A model generated the notes under the pieces. It was given only the letters and a program-made list of their open reading frames with translations. It was not told the DNA's origin and searched no databases. Below, one piece after another: positions 1-8,911 of a stretch of DNA of 64,000 nt. Every line of letters starts with the position of its first letter. Position 1 is the stretch's first letter. The translations under genes were made by a program, and so were the position numbers. Source of the DNA: an uncultured Pelagibacteraceae bacterium (GTDB lineage: Bacteria > Pseudomonadota > Alphaproteobacteria > Pelagibacterales > AG-422-B15); assembly GCA_902517885.1 (NCBI GenBank), contig CABYDZ010000003.1, positions 62,001 to 126,000 of the forward strand. The letters run 5' to 3'.

Positions 1-929
1 AATGTTCGTTTGACATCAAGATTGGATACAATTTTCTTTGCGTAATATTCATCACCATTTTGTGTTGCGACCCCAATTGCTTTTCCATTTTTTGTAATAA
101 CGTTAGTTACTTCGCTGCTAGGCTTTACTTCACCACCATGGTCTTTTAAACAACCCATCATTGCTTGAGTAATAGATCCCATGCCACCTCTTGCATAGCC
201 CCATGAGCCAACTGATCCATCAACTTCACCCATATAATGGTGCAGCAACACATAAGCTGATCCTGGCGAACATGGACCCAAAGCTGTGCCTATGATTGCA
301 CTGCCAGCAAGATGGGCTTTAGTTATTTCACTTTCAAAATATTCCTCTAAGTAATCTCTAATACTCATCGTATAGAAACGAATAGTGTCATAAATCTCTT
401 TTTCTCCAAGACCATCTAGTTCATCTTTTGCAGCAAAATGTTTCGCAAACTCGAGGGCACCAAATAAATCTTTTGGTTTAAATGATGTTAAGTCAGGCGG
501 TGTCATTTTTAGTAGAGGCTTAATAATTTTACATTGTCTAAGAACGTCTCGGCTGTATCTTTCATATGCTTCTGCGTCTTTATGAGAATGACGCCTAATA
601 GAATTTATAGTCATGTCATGATCATGGTAATGAGTGTAATAATCTCCATTTTTCATCATCGTGGCACTGCCTTCGTATGGGATAATTTGTAGCCCATACT
701 TATAAAGCTCTAAGTCCCGCATGATCTCTGGCCTTAATAAACTGCATACATAAGAACAATTTGAATATTTCCATCCTGGGTAAAGCTCTCGACTTACTGC
801 TGCGCCGCCAATCCAATCATTTTTTTCTAGGACAACGACATCTAATCCTGCTTTAGCCATATAACTAGCTGCAGTAAGCCCGTTATGGCCCGCTCCAACA
901 ACAATTACATCATGAGTATTTTTTGGCAT
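1..929 (-). CDS. PYROXD2-like FAD-dependent oxidoreductase, 3' end cut by window edge
   Basis: This reading frame is missing from the ORF track because its stop lies outside the window. Translated from ATG at 929 it stays open for 309 codons to base 3. It begins MPKNTHDVIVVGAGHNGL, the GxGxxG dinucleotide-binding fold that holds the FAD ADP moiety, followed by VVVLEKNDWIGGAA. The order and spacing match NAD(P)/FAD-dependent oxidoreductases of the phytoene-desaturase/PYROXD2 type, which usually run to about 530 residues, so roughly the C-terminal 40 percent is absent. Substrate is unknown. It is divergent from a BetI-like regulator and shares a 95-bp control region containing a palindromic operator, so it is a likely target of that regulator. 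Confidence 0.85.
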   Translation of the reverse strand, partial: MPKNTHDVIVVGAGHNGLTAASYMAKAGLDVVVLEKNDWIGGAAVSRELYPGWKYSNCSYVCSLLRPEIMRDLELYKYGLQIIPYEGSATMMKNGDYYTHYHDHDMTINSIRRHSHKDAEAYERYSRDVLRQCKIIKPLLKMTPPDLTSFKPKDLFGALEFAKHFAAKDELDGLGEKEIYDTIRFYTMSIRDYLEEYFESEITKAHLAGSAIIGTALGPCSPGSAYVLLHHYMGEVDGSVGSWGYARGGMGSITQAMMGCLKDHGGEVKPSSEVTNVITKNGKAIGVATQNGDEYYAKKIVSNLDVKRT

Positions 930-953
930 AAAATGTACGAATATTGAATTATT

Positions 954-981
954 ATGATACTCATATTGAATGATTATTCAA
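954..981 (-). promoter_or_regulatory. Candidate sigma-70 promoter of the FAD oxidoreductase
   Basis: Read on the minus strand there is TTGAAT, a 16-bp spacer and TATCAT, about 25 bp ahead of the ATG at 929. The -35 hexamer lies inside the palindromic operator at 964-983, so a bound repressor would block polymerase. This is pattern matching only. Confidence 0.4.
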
Positions 982-983
982 TA
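964..983. promoter_or_regulatory. Perfect palindromic operator, TetR/BetI type
   Basis: TATTGAAT-gatt-ATTCAATA is a perfect inverted repeat with 8-bp arms in the divergent spacer between the FAD oxidoreductase and the TetR gene. An extra direct copy of the TATTGAAT half-site lies at 942-949. ATTGAA/TTCAAT half-sites resemble those I recall for BetI operators. Binding by the adjacent regulator is inference from position and symmetry. Confidence 0.65.
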
Positions 984-1024
984 CAAAACTACCCATATGA
1001 TTAAACTTTGTGTATGGTTCTTTT

Positions 1025-1669
1025 ATGAATATAAGCCCCAAAAAAATTAGTGATCATCAACTTGAAGATCAAGAAATCTCAATCAATCATCAAAAACTGA
1101 TTGATGCAACAATTGAAACTATAGCTAAAAAAGGTCTTGGAGATACTACAATTGCACAAGTTGCTAAAAAAGCAATGGTATCACAAGGCTATGCAAATTT
1201 TAGATTTAAATCTAAAGAAAATCTTTTACTAAGTTCACTAAAATTTCTGTCAGACGAATATAAAAATTCTTGGCAACGAATATTTGAAGATAACAACTTA
1301 GATCCTGTTGGTAGAGTGATTAAGATAATCGAAAATGATTTCAGTGGTAAAATTGCAAATAGAAATAAAATTGCAGTCTGGGTATCTTTCTATAGTGAAG
1401 TAAAGTTCCGTCCTTCTTATTTATCAATCTGTCAAAAACAAGATGAAATATATTCATCTCAGATGGAAAAGTTAATTAAAGAAGTAAATATTTTAAGCAA
1501 TCAATCTTTTCTTACCTCAAGAGAAATAAGTGAGACTTATCTCTCAATGGTGGACGGATTATGGCAAAGAATTTTATTTGATCCTAAAATGTACTCACAT
1601 GTATTTTGCAAAGATCTCATTAAAAAATACTTTAGGAATATTTATGCAGATGAAAAACGGTTTGTGTGA
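1025..1669 (+). CDS. TetR-family regulator, BetI-like
   Basis: The 214-residue protein has an N-terminal helix-turn-helix (LIDATIETIAKKGLGDTTIAQVAKKAMVS region, about residues 24-68) typical of TetR repressors. Its C-terminal half (AVWVSFYSEVKFRP and VDGLWQRILFDP) resembles the BetI/TetR_C_6 ligand domain. The ATG at 1025 is preferred over the upstream GTG at 1010, which only adds MYGSF. The MFS gene overlaps its stop by 4 bp, so the two are translationally coupled. It probably binds the palindrome just upstream and represses both itself and the divergent oxidoreductase. The ligand is unknown; no choline genes are in view, so I do not call it betI. Confidence 0.8.
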   Translation: MNISPKKISDHQLEDQEISINHQKLIDATIETIAKKGLGDTTIAQVAKKAMVSQGYANFRFKSKENLLLSSLKFLSDEYKNSWQRIFEDNNLDPVGRVIKIIENDFSGKIANRNKIAVWVSFYSEVKFRPSYLSICQKQDEIYSSQMEKLIKEVNILSNQSFLTSREISETYLSMVDGLWQRILFDPKMYSHVFCKDLIKKYFRNIYADEKRFV

Positions 1670-2823
1670 TTTCATCTTTTCAATCAATACTTGGAAGTAA
1701 CTATAAAACTTATATTGTTTTATTTTTATGTGCACTCATTATTGGCATAAAACTTGGAACTCTTATTCCCTTATTATCTCTAATACTTGAGTCAAGAGGC
1801 TATAGCAATACACAGATCGGTTTGAATGTTGTAGCTCAACCGTTGGCAGTAATTTTATTTGTTAGAATTACTCCTATTATCATTCACACAATTGGATTGT
1901 CTAGGTCCATTGTGATTGCTCAGATTGTCACAATTATTTTATATTTCACCTTCCCCGTATTTGAGAGTTTAACTGCATGGTTTATTATACGGTTTCTTAT
2001 CGGTTTTGCAGGAGCACTTGCATGGAATGCCTTTGATACTTGGATGTTATCGATGGCCAATGATACAAATAGGGGGAAAATAGTCACAATATACAATACA
2101 GTATTTATTATTGGCTTTGCAATTGGTCCTCTTGTTATATCTTTAACGGGGATTGAGGGATGGCTTCCATTTATTGTAATTGCAGCAATGTCATTTATAG
2201 CAATTATTCCTCTCATAACATTCAATATAGCAGATCAAGAATTGCCTGAGAAAAAGTCTCTTCCGATTTTAGCGACGATAATAGCTGCGCCAACTATTTT
2301 TGGAGCTGCAATTCTCTGTGGATTAGACGATGTTATGTTCGTGTCATTTTTTCCAATCTTTATGATTAAGAATCAGTTTTCACAAGACATTGCTCTTCAG
2401 TTTGTCACTATTACGTTAGTTGGCGGTGTCATATGCCAGCCGCTAATTGGTATTTTACTTGATAGGATGAATAAGAGACTACTTATGAATATTGCTGTCT
2501 TCTGTACTTTTATTTGTCCAATAATTATAGGTGTTTTTCTTGGAAACTTCTATTTAGTGGCATTGAGCTGTTTTATTTGGGGAGGAGCAGCAAGTGGGAT
2601 ATTCTCAATATCACTTACAATGTTAGGGGAAAGATATACCGCTTCACAGGTTGCAGGCGCAACGGCAATATTAGTGATGGTTTTTGAGTGCGGTTCATTA
2701 ATTGGTCCTTTGATTGGGGGAAGAGTTATGGATATTTTTGGTCCTATTGGTTTTATATATACAATTGTATTTTTTACTTTTATTTTCTTAATGATTTCAA
2801 TTTATCGAACTATAAGAAACTAG
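1666..2823 (+). CDS. MFS transporter
   Basis: A 385-residue, highly hydrophobic protein with about 12 predicted membrane segments and the size and pattern of the major facilitator superfamily. GTG start overlaps the TetR stop as GTGA. An acidic residue in the first-half charged region (SRGYSNTQIGLN loop) and repeated Gly-rich helices fit MFS. A TetR-type repressor directly upstream suggests an inducible drug or metabolite exporter, or uptake of the regulator's ligand. Substrate cannot be read from the sequence. Confidence 0.8.
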   Translation: MISSFQSILGSNYKTYIVLFLCALIIGIKLGTLIPLLSLILESRGYSNTQIGLNVVAQPLAVILFVRITPIIIHTIGLSRSIVIAQIVTIILYFTFPVFESLTAWFIIRFLIGFAGALAWNAFDTWMLSMANDTNRGKIVTIYNTVFIIGFAIGPLVISLTGIEGWLPFIVIAAMSFIAIIPLITFNIADQELPEKKSLPILATIIAAPTIFGAAILCGLDDVMFVSFFPIFMIKNQFSQDIALQFVTITLVGGVICQPLIGILLDRMNKRLLMNIAVFCTFICPIIIGVFLGNFYLVALSCFIWGGAASGIFSISLTMLGERYTASQVAGATAILVMVFECGSLIGPLIGGRVMDIFGPIGFIYTIVFFTFIFLMISIYRTIRN

Positions 2824-2825
2824 AA

Positions 2826-3272
2826 ATGAAAGAAAGTATTAAAAGAGCTGCTAAAGAAAACTCCGATATCATTGGAGAAGTTTTTAATTTGTATAGAATC
2901 TTCTATAATCAAGAATCAAATCTTGAAATTGCACAAAAATATATCAAGCAAAGACTTGAGAATGATGAATCAATAATCTTTTTTCATGAAGAAGAGGGTA
3001 CTTGTGCAGGATTCACCCAATTATACCCTACTTTTGACTCGGTGAATGTAAGAAAAAAAATTGTTCTATATGACTTATTTGTAAGAGAAGAGTATAGAAG
3101 AAAAGGTATTGCTAAGTTGTTAATGGATGCTGCTAAAAATTATGCTACTGAAAATAAATTTGGCTCAATCGAACTTTCCACAAATAAATCAAACACGCCT
3201 GGTCAAACACTTTACGAGTCACTTGGATACATTAGAGATAATGAGTTCTACAGTTACGATTTAGAAATATGA
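2826..3272 (+). CDS. GNAT-family N-acetyltransferase
   Basis: Starting at ATG 2826, two bases after the MFS stop, this is a 148-residue protein; the longer ORF in the track only adds an out-of-frame reading of the transporter tail. The acetyl-CoA binding motif A is visible as VREEYRRKGIAKLLMDAA (R/Q-x-x-G-x-G/A), followed by NKSNTPGQTLYESLGY, the usual GNAT C-terminal strand. It is the third gene of the TetR-MFS-GNAT operon. Acceptor substrate is unknown. Its last 19 bp overlap the end of the convergent aminotransferase gene. Confidence 0.85.
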   Translation: MKESIKRAAKENSDIIGEVFNLYRIFYNQESNLEIAQKYIKQRLENDESIIFFHEEEGTCAGFTQLYPTFDSVNVRKKIVLYDLFVREEYRRKGIAKLLMDAAKNYATENKFGSIELSTNKSNTPGQTLYESLGYIRDNEFYSYDLEI

Positions 3273-4621
3273 TTATGTGTTTGATCTAAAGATTTTTTAA
3301 GCTTTTCGCATAATTCGTCTACATGGGAATTATTAAAAATTAGCGGTGGGCAGAAAATCATTCCATCTCTGACAGCTCTCATCACTAAACCATTTTCAAT
3401 ACAGTAATCTCTGCAAATTGTTCCAACAATACCTGTGTCCTCAAACATTTCCATCTTCTCTTTATCTTTAACCAATTCTACAGCTCCTATAAAACTTTTC
3501 ATTCTGACTTCTCCAACTAGTGGGTGCTTTTCAATCTCACGCATTTGCTGCTCTAAGTAGACAGATACCTGACTTGACTGCTCGATAAGATTTTCTTCTT
3601 TTATAACTTTTAAATTCTCAAGACTTACTGCGCAAGCTACTGGATGACCTGAATACGTATAACCATGATAAAACTCACCGCCTTCATTAATAATTGTATC
3701 ACTGACGCGATCACCAATCATGATGCCTGATAGCGGTATGTAGCCTGAAGTTATACCCTTAGCCATTGTGATGATATCCGGCTTGATATTATATGTATCA
3801 GATCCAAACCAGTTTCCTGTTCTTCCAAAGCCACAGATAACCTCATCAACTACAAGAAGGATATCATACTGATTGCAGATTTCTTGGACCCTAGGCCAAT
3901 ATGAATCAGGAGGAATGATTACGCCACCTGCACCTTGGATTGGCTCACCAATAAATGCCGCCACATTATCAGCGCCTATTTCATTAATCTTCTCTTCAAT
4001 TTTGTTTGCTGCAAAAATTCCAAAATCATCTTGGGACATTTCGTTTCCGTATTTGTACCAATATGGTGGTAAAACATGCTCAAAACCTGGCATCATATCA
4101 CCTTGTGAATGCATTGCAGTCATCCCACCAAGGCTCATACCTGTCATTGTACTGCCATGGTATGCAAACTCTCTACTTATAAAAGTTTTTTTGTTTGGCT
4201 TACCTTTAAGATCCCAATATCTCCTCACCATTCTCACAACTGTGTCGTTGGCTTCTGAACCGCTTGATGAAAAGAATGCATGATTTAGATCATGGGGACT
4301 TAACTCTGCTAATTCTCTTGCTAGCTCGATTGATGGAGGCGTTGCAGTTTTAAAAAAAGAATTATAATATGGAAGCTCTTGCATTTGCTTATAGGCAACT
4401 TCAGCAAGATTTTTTCGGCCATAGCCCACATTAACACACCAAAGCCCAGACATTGCATCCAATAGCTGCTTATCATCAGATGTGGTCAGATGAACGCCGT
4501 CTGCTTTTGTTACAATGATACTACCTTCTTCAGCAAGAGACTTATAGTCAGTAAAAGGATGGAGGTGATGTTTGGTATCAATCTCCTGCCATTGTTTAGT
4601 AGTTCTATTTAGATATGCCAT
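3254..4621 (-). CDS. spuC: Class III aminotransferase, SpuC (putrescine-pyruvate) type
   Basis: A 455-residue PLP enzyme. Strong family landmarks are LDAMSGLWCVNVGYGR, FFSSSGSEANDTVVRMVR, VVDEVICGFGRTG and the PLP lysine K288 in MAKGITSGY. Along its whole length it resembles SpuC, which transfers an amino group from putrescine (also cadaverine and related diamines) to pyruvate; substrate assignment comes from family resemblance. Four bases separate it from the upstream glutaryl-CoA dehydrogenase gene, so they form one operon, and a PuuD-like hydrolase lies divergent. That context supports diamine or lysine-derived C5 catabolism. Beta-alanine or other omega-amino acids remain possible substrates. 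Confidence 0.85.
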   Translation of the reverse strand: MAYLNRTTKQWQEIDTKHHLHPFTDYKSLAEEGSIIVTKADGVHLTTSDDKQLLDAMSGLWCVNVGYGRKNLAEVAYKQMQELPYYNSFFKTATPPSIELARELAELSPHDLNHAFFSSSGSEANDTVVRMVRRYWDLKGKPNKKTFISREFAYHGSTMTGMSLGGMTAMHSQGDMMPGFEHVLPPYWYKYGNEMSQDDFGIFAANKIEEKINEIGADNVAAFIGEPIQGAGGVIIPPDSYWPRVQEICNQYDILLVVDEVICGFGRTGNWFGSDTYNIKPDIITMAKGITSGYIPLSGIMIGDRVSDTIINEGGEFYHGYTYSGHPVACAVSLENLKVIKEENLIEQSSQVSVYLEQQMREIEKHPLVGEVRMKSFIGAVELVKDKEKMEMFEDTGIVGTICRDYCIENGLVMRAVRDGMIFCPPLIFNNSHVDELCEKLKKSLDQTHNHISKS

Positions 4622-4625
4622 AATT

Positions 4626-5831
4626 TTATTTAAATGCCTGAATACCTGTTAAATTCCGTCCCATTATCAATGTGTGAACATCGTGAGTTCCTTCATAGGT
4701 TTTTACAGTTTCTAAGTTAACCATATGTCTCATGACATGATACTCATCTGAAATACCGTTGCCACCTAAAATATCTCTGGCGTTACGACATATATCCAAA
4801 CTTTTAGAAACATTATTTCTTTTAATTAAGCTTACCATATTGCTATCAGATTGCCCTTTATCCATAAGGCGTCCGACTCTTAATGCAGCCTCTAACCCTA
4901 ATGCAATTTCCGTTTGCATATCTACTAATTTAGACTGAACCAACTGTGTCCCGGCAATTGGCTTTCCAAACATTTTTCTATCTAGAGCATATTGCCTTGC
5001 AGTCGCCAGACAAAATTCCGCTGCTCCAATTGCACCCCATGAAATTCCATAACGGGCACTATTTAAACATTGAAAAGGTCCACTTAAACCTGTTGTTTTA
5101 GGTAAAATTTTATCTTCAGGGCAAAATACATTTTCCATAATTACTTGTCCTGTTGCCGATGCTCTTAGCGACAATTTTCCTTCAATCTTCGGAGTGGAGA
5201 GACCTTTTGAGTCTCTATCAACAATGAAACCTCTAATTACATTTTCTTCATCCTTGGCCCAAATAATTATCACATCAGCATGAGGCGCATTACTGATCCA
5301 TGTTTTTGTTCCATTTAGTTCATATCCACCTTTTACTTTTACTGCTTTCGTTTTCATGGCGCCTGGATCACTACCAGCATCAGGTTCGGTTAATCCAAAA
5401 CTACCTATCAATTCTCCTTTTGCTAGCTTCGGTAGATAATGTTCTTTTTGTTCATTGCTTCCAAATTTATGTATAGGGTACATTACCAGGCTTGTTTGCA
5501 CTGACATTATAGATCGGTATGCGCTGTCGATTTTTTCTATCTCACGAGTAATTAGTCCGTAAGAGACATAATTACTTCCCGCACATCCATAGCCATCTAA
5601 GTACGATCCTAGAAGTCCTAGTTCTCCCATTTCAGTAAAGATTTCCCTGCTAAAATTCTCATTTCTATTGTCATCAATTATTCTTGGGAGCAATTTTTCT
5701 TTACAGTATGCTCGCACTGTTGATTGCAATATTTTTTCTTCAGCTGAAAGCTGATCATCTAAATTAAGAACATCATCCCAAGCAGAAAGAGATTTTATTT
5801 CAGTTTCTTTATTTTGAATATTAATAACCAT
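4626..5831 (-). CDS. gcdH: Glutaryl-CoA dehydrogenase
   Basis: A 401-residue acyl-CoA dehydrogenase. The FAD/substrate region [15 protein letters not shown] and the C-terminal [15 protein letters not shown], with catalytic base E380, follow the glutaryl-CoA dehydrogenase branch rather than butyryl- or isovaleryl-CoA dehydrogenases. GcdH oxidatively decarboxylates glutaryl-CoA to crotonyl-CoA in the cytoplasm, passing electrons to ETF. It is the first gene of the operon with spuC. Cadaverine degradation (cadaverine, 5-aminovalerate, glutarate, glutaryl-CoA) would link the two enzymes; the intermediate steps are not encoded here. Confidence 0.9.
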   Translation of the reverse strand: MVINIQNKETEIKSLSAWDDVLNLDDQLSAEEKILQSTVRAYCKEKLLPRIIDDNRNENFSREIFTEMGELGLLGSYLDGYGCAGSNYVSYGLITREIEKIDSAYRSIMSVQTSLVMYPIHKFGSNEQKEHYLPKLAKGELIGSFGLTEPDAGSDPGAMKTKAVKVKGGYELNGTKTWISNAPHADVIIIWAKDEENVIRGFIVDRDSKGLSTPKIEGKLSLRASATGQVIMENVFCPEDKILPKTTGLSGPFQCLNSARYGISWGAIGAAEFCLATARQYALDRKMFGKPIAGTQLVQSKLVDMQTEIALGLEAALRVGRLMDKGQSDSNMVSLIKRNNVSKSLDICRNARDILGGNGISDEYHVMRHMVNLETVKTYEGTHDVHTLIMGRNLTGIQAFK

Positions 5832-5880
5832 TAAAATTGTTATATGATATTATAGTAATACTAGTAAACTAATTTCTTTT

Positions 5881-6645
5881 ATGGACACCCAAAATAAGCC
5901 ACTTATTGCAGTTTTTGCAGATGTAATTAAGAAAGAGGAGTTGCACCGAACTTATCACGCATCTGGAACCAATTATATTAAAGCTGTTTCTGAAGCTACC
6001 AGCTGTATACCGGTTATACTTCCTGCATTTGGATCAAGTGTAGATTATAGAGACACACTTCGTAAATTTGATGGAGTTTTATTAACTGGCAGCCTTTCGA
6101 ATGTTTATCCAGAATTTTATAATAAAGATAAAATTGTTGAACCATTAGATATTGACAGAGATAAGACAGTACTGCCAATGATTGATTTTATATTTCAAAA
6201 TGAGATCCCTATGCTTGCAATATGCAGAGGTTTTCAAGAAGTTAATGTTGCCATGGGAGGTTCACTGTTTGCAGATATTCATGAGGTACCAGGCAGAATG
6301 GATCATCGATGCCCAGAGTCTGATGATCCTGATATACAATTTTCTAAACAGCATGAAGTGTATTTTAAAGAAAATGGTAAATTTGAAAAATTAGCAGGCA
6401 CTCCGACGATCGAGGTAAATTCATTACATACACAAGGAATTGACGTATTAGCAAACGAATTAGTTGCTGAGGGAGTTGCTAAAGATGAGACAGTAGAGGC
6501 AATCAGTTTGTCTGGTTATAGTGGATATTTTTTTGGCGTACAGTGGCATCCTGAATATTCTGCGACCACTGATGATTTTTCCAAAAAGTTGTTTGCAAGC
6601 TTTAGTGAGTCCGTGGAAAAAAATAGTTTAAAAAAAATTAGATAA
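5881..6645 (+). CDS. puuD: Gamma-glutamyl-gamma-aminobutyrate hydrolase family (PuuD-like)
   Basis: A 254-residue class I glutamine-amidotransferase-like hydrolase (peptidase C26). The triad is visible: nucleophile C115 in AICRGFQE and H223/E225 in GVQWHPEY. The VNSLHTQGID stretch is characteristic of PuuD, which releases GABA from gamma-glutamyl-GABA in the glutamylated putrescine pathway. It is divergent from the gcdH-spuC operon, 49 bp away, which strengthens a polyamine role. PuuA, PuuB and PuuC are not in the window, so the exact substrate is an inference. Its last 8 bp overlap the convergent lysE-like gene. Confidence 0.8.
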   Translation: MDTQNKPLIAVFADVIKKEELHRTYHASGTNYIKAVSEATSCIPVILPAFGSSVDYRDTLRKFDGVLLTGSLSNVYPEFYNKDKIVEPLDIDRDKTVLPMIDFIFQNEIPMLAICRGFQEVNVAMGGSLFADIHEVPGRMDHRCPESDDPDIQFSKQHEVYFKENGKFEKLAGTPTIEVNSLHTQGIDVLANELVAEGVAKDETVEAISLSGYSGYFFGVQWHPEYSATTDDFSKKLFASFSESVEKNSLKKIR

Positions 6646-7261
6646 AAAAGTTACTATAAATAACAGTACCTACTGTTAGCACTGCTAAAATAATAACTAT
6701 AGATTGACGCAAAAGATTTTTTTGATTCAAAAAATTAAAAATGAGACTTCCTGCCCAGCACCATACTGAGTGGGAAACTGATTGTATTAAAAAGAATGTT
6801 GAAGCTATAATTAAAACTTCAAGTGCCCAGTTTGAAGTTAGGCTTGCACTTCCAAAAGAAGTGAATTGAGTATAGGCGGCGATCACCATAGCCCACCCTT
6901 TGGGATTGAGGGGATGCACTAAAAGGCCATTAAAAAAGTTGGGTATACTTTCTAATTCTGTCTTAGAAGTTGGCTTTAGGTTTAGGAACATTATCTTATA
7001 TGACAACCAGCAAATGTAACCTGTTCCAGCAATTTTAATTAAGTTAATTATAAATGGGTTAGAATTTAATAAAGACAAAAATCCAAATCCAAGCCCAATG
7101 GTTAAAAAAAGTTTTCCGAAAGTAACGCCCGCAACAAAAGGTAATGATTTATATAATCCGTGCTGGGCTCCAGAACTCATTAATAGCAAATTGGCAGGTC
7201 CAGGCGTTGTAACCATTATTAATGCAAAAATAAAAAAAGCTGGATAAAGTGAGAGAGTCAT
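6638..7261 (-). CDS. LysE/RhtB-family exporter
   Basis: A 207-residue inner-membrane protein with about six hydrophobic segments. The N-terminus FALIMVTTPGPANLLLMSSG is the family signature (PGP near the start of helix 1), followed by a Gly-rich second helix. LysE/RhtB proteins export amino acids such as lysine, threonine or homoserine. The start overlaps the pdxA stop by 4 bp, so it is the distal gene of the lipoprotein-pdxA-exporter operon. Substrate unknown. Confidence 0.85.
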   Translation of the reverse strand: MTLSLYPAFFIFALIMVTTPGPANLLLMSSGAQHGLYKSLPFVAGVTFGKLFLTIGLGFGFLSLLNSNPFIINLIKIAGTGYICWLSYKIMFLNLKPTSKTELESIPNFFNGLLVHPLNPKGWAMVIAAYTQFTSFGSASLTSNWALEVLIIASTFFLIQSVSHSVWCWAGSLIFNFLNQKNLLRQSIVIILAVLTVGTVIYSNFFI

Positions 7262-8256
7262 AACCCTCTGTTTTTAGCAATGTTTAAGGCCATTCCAATA
7301 GCTGTTAACAAACTATCACATGAAGCAACGAACTTTGTTGCTATATCCAATCCTGTTCCATGATCAGGACTGGTTCTTACAAAGGACAGTCCAGCTGTGT
7401 AATTAACGGTATTATCAAAGTCAACAACCTTTATCGGTATTAAAGCCTGGTCATGATACATGCAGATAAATGAATCAAATTTCTTAATATTTGAATTTCT
7501 AAATAATGAGTCCGCAGGATAAGGCCCAGAAACATTTATACCTTTTTTCTTACATTCATTAATAGCAGGAATTATTTTTAAGATCTCTTCTTTTCCTAAA
7601 ATACCCCCATCACCCGAATGAGGATTGAGACCACTAACTGCAATTTTGGGTTTAGGAACTCCAAAATCTTTTTTTAATGTTTGGTCAACATTGAGGATCG
7701 ATTTAGTAATATTTTTTTTATTTATTTTTTTTGCAACATCTTTTAACGCAATATGTGTTGTAACGGGAATAACTTTCATTTTCTTATTTAGCAAAAACAT
7801 CAGTTCATTTGATTTTTTATCTTTTTTTGCAAGGTATTCTGTATGCCCTTTAAATCTCATAAGTTTTTTGGCAATAACTTCTTTATTGATTGGGTTTGTA
7901 ACAATTCCAGAGATTACTTTTTGTTTTGCAAAATCAATGGCCATGTCAATCGACTGCAATATTGCACCAACATTACTATAATTTCTTTCACCAAGCTGGG
8001 TCTTTGCATCAATCTTTATAGGAATAACTGGTAAATATTTTTTATTTACACTTAAAGCCTCTGATGGATTATTAATTATTTGAACTTTTAAACCTACTTT
8101 CATTTTTTTTATAACTCTACTTACATAGACTGGGTCGTGAATTAAAAAAAATTTTAGGTTTGTATTTTTCTTTATCCAAGCTTTGATAGTTATTTCTGTA
8201 CTTATGCCTGATGGGTCTCCCATGGTGACCGCAATTAAATTTTTATTTTTACTCAT
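7258..8256 (-). CDS. pdxA: 4-hydroxythreonine-4-phosphate dehydrogenase
   Basis: A 332-residue protein with the PdxA landmarks: AVTMGDPSGIS at the N-terminus, KGHTEYLA, NPHSGDGG, GPYPADSLF and MYHDQALIPIK with the metal-binding histidines. PdxA oxidises 4-phosphohydroxy-L-threonine with NAD in DXP-dependent pyridoxal phosphate synthesis. Full length for the family. It sits between an SLT-like lipoprotein (TAATG stop/start overlap) and a LysE exporter. In many proteobacteria pdxA is beside surA and ksgA instead, so this arrangement is different. SpuC nearby is PLP-dependent, but no regulatory link is visible. Confidence 0.93.
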   Translation of the reverse strand: MSKNKNLIAVTMGDPSGISTEITIKAWIKKNTNLKFFLIHDPVYVSRVIKKMKVGLKVQIINNPSEALSVNKKYLPVIPIKIDAKTQLGERNYSNVGAILQSIDMAIDFAKQKVISGIVTNPINKEVIAKKLMRFKGHTEYLAKKDKKSNELMFLLNKKMKVIPVTTHIALKDVAKKINKKNITKSILNVDQTLKKDFGVPKPKIAVSGLNPHSGDGGILGKEEILKIIPAINECKKKGINVSGPYPADSLFRNSNIKKFDSFICMYHDQALIPIKVVDFDNTVNYTAGLSFVRTSPDHGTGLDIATKFVASCDSLLTAIGMALNIAKNRGL

Positions 8257-8858
8257 TAAAAAATTCCTAGAAACTTTTTCTTAAATTTGTGCTCACACTC
8301 ATTGAGCTGGCTTCTATACTTGTCAGATCGAAGTTTGACTTTATTGGCAACATCAATCAACCAGTTTTGATTTTTATAGGATTTCTTTTTGTACCCACCG
8401 TGTCCTTCATGGTATGCTAAATATTGGCTATAAGCATCACTTTTGCTTATCCCATTAATTTTATTAGACTTATTTATATACCAACCCGTAAAGTCTATGG
8501 CGTCTGCAAAATTAACTCGCGATGCTAAAGGTTTCTTGTTCTCAGTTCTATACCAATCCCAAGTCGCATCAATTGCTTGGGTATAACCAAATGCAGTAGA
8601 TTTTCTTTTCCAGGGTATAACACCTAAAATCTTGGTTCTCTCCGGTTTAACTCTATTTTGAAATGCAGATTCTTGTCTTAAAATTGACATTTGAACATGA
8701 ATGGGAGCACCCCATTTTTCGTATGATTTATTTGCCAATCTATACCATGAGGATTTTTGTTCAAAGATAGAACAAATATTCTCTTGTTTTGCTGGCGGCT
8801 TACTTGCACAACTGAATAATATAAAAAAACTAATTAGTATTAGTATGAATACTCTCAT
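8256..8858 (-). CDS. Lytic-transglycosylase-like lipoprotein
   Basis: A 200-residue protein with a lipoprotein signal (hydrophobic stretch then FSC, lipidated C17). The mature part has ILRQESAF, in which the glutamate matches the catalytic acid of SLT-type lytic transglycosylases, followed by AFGYTQAIDATWDWY and YLAYHEGHGGY, corresponding to the conserved Gln and Tyr regions. It probably acts on peptidoglycan from the outer membrane. First gene of the operon with pdxA. The fold is a good match, but activity is inferred. Confidence 0.75.
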   Translation of the reverse strand: MRVFILILISFFILFSCASKPPAKQENICSIFEQKSSWYRLANKSYEKWGAPIHVQMSILRQESAFQNRVKPERTKILGVIPWKRKSTAFGYTQAIDATWDWYRTENKKPLASRVNFADAIDFTGWYINKSNKINGISKSDAYSQYLAYHEGHGGYKKKSYKNQNWLIDVANKVKLRSDKYRSQLNECEHKFKKKFLGIF

Positions 8859-8911
8859 TTATTTACTCATTTACTTTAAAAGTTTTAAATAATACCTTTC
8901 TCCAACATCAA

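Noticed and set aside
1010-1024. GTG start five codons upstream for the TetR gene
   Set aside because: Adds only MYGSF with no conserved character; ATG at 1025 gives a normal N-terminus.
1920-2225. 101-residue minus-strand ORF inside the MFS gene
   Set aside because: Antisense shadow of a hydrophobic coding region, with no motif and no separate spacing.
1666-2823. Choline/betaine uptake role for the MFS gene
   Set aside because: It is beside a BetI-like regulator, but no choline or betaine dehydrogenase genes are present and MFS is not the usual betaine transporter family.
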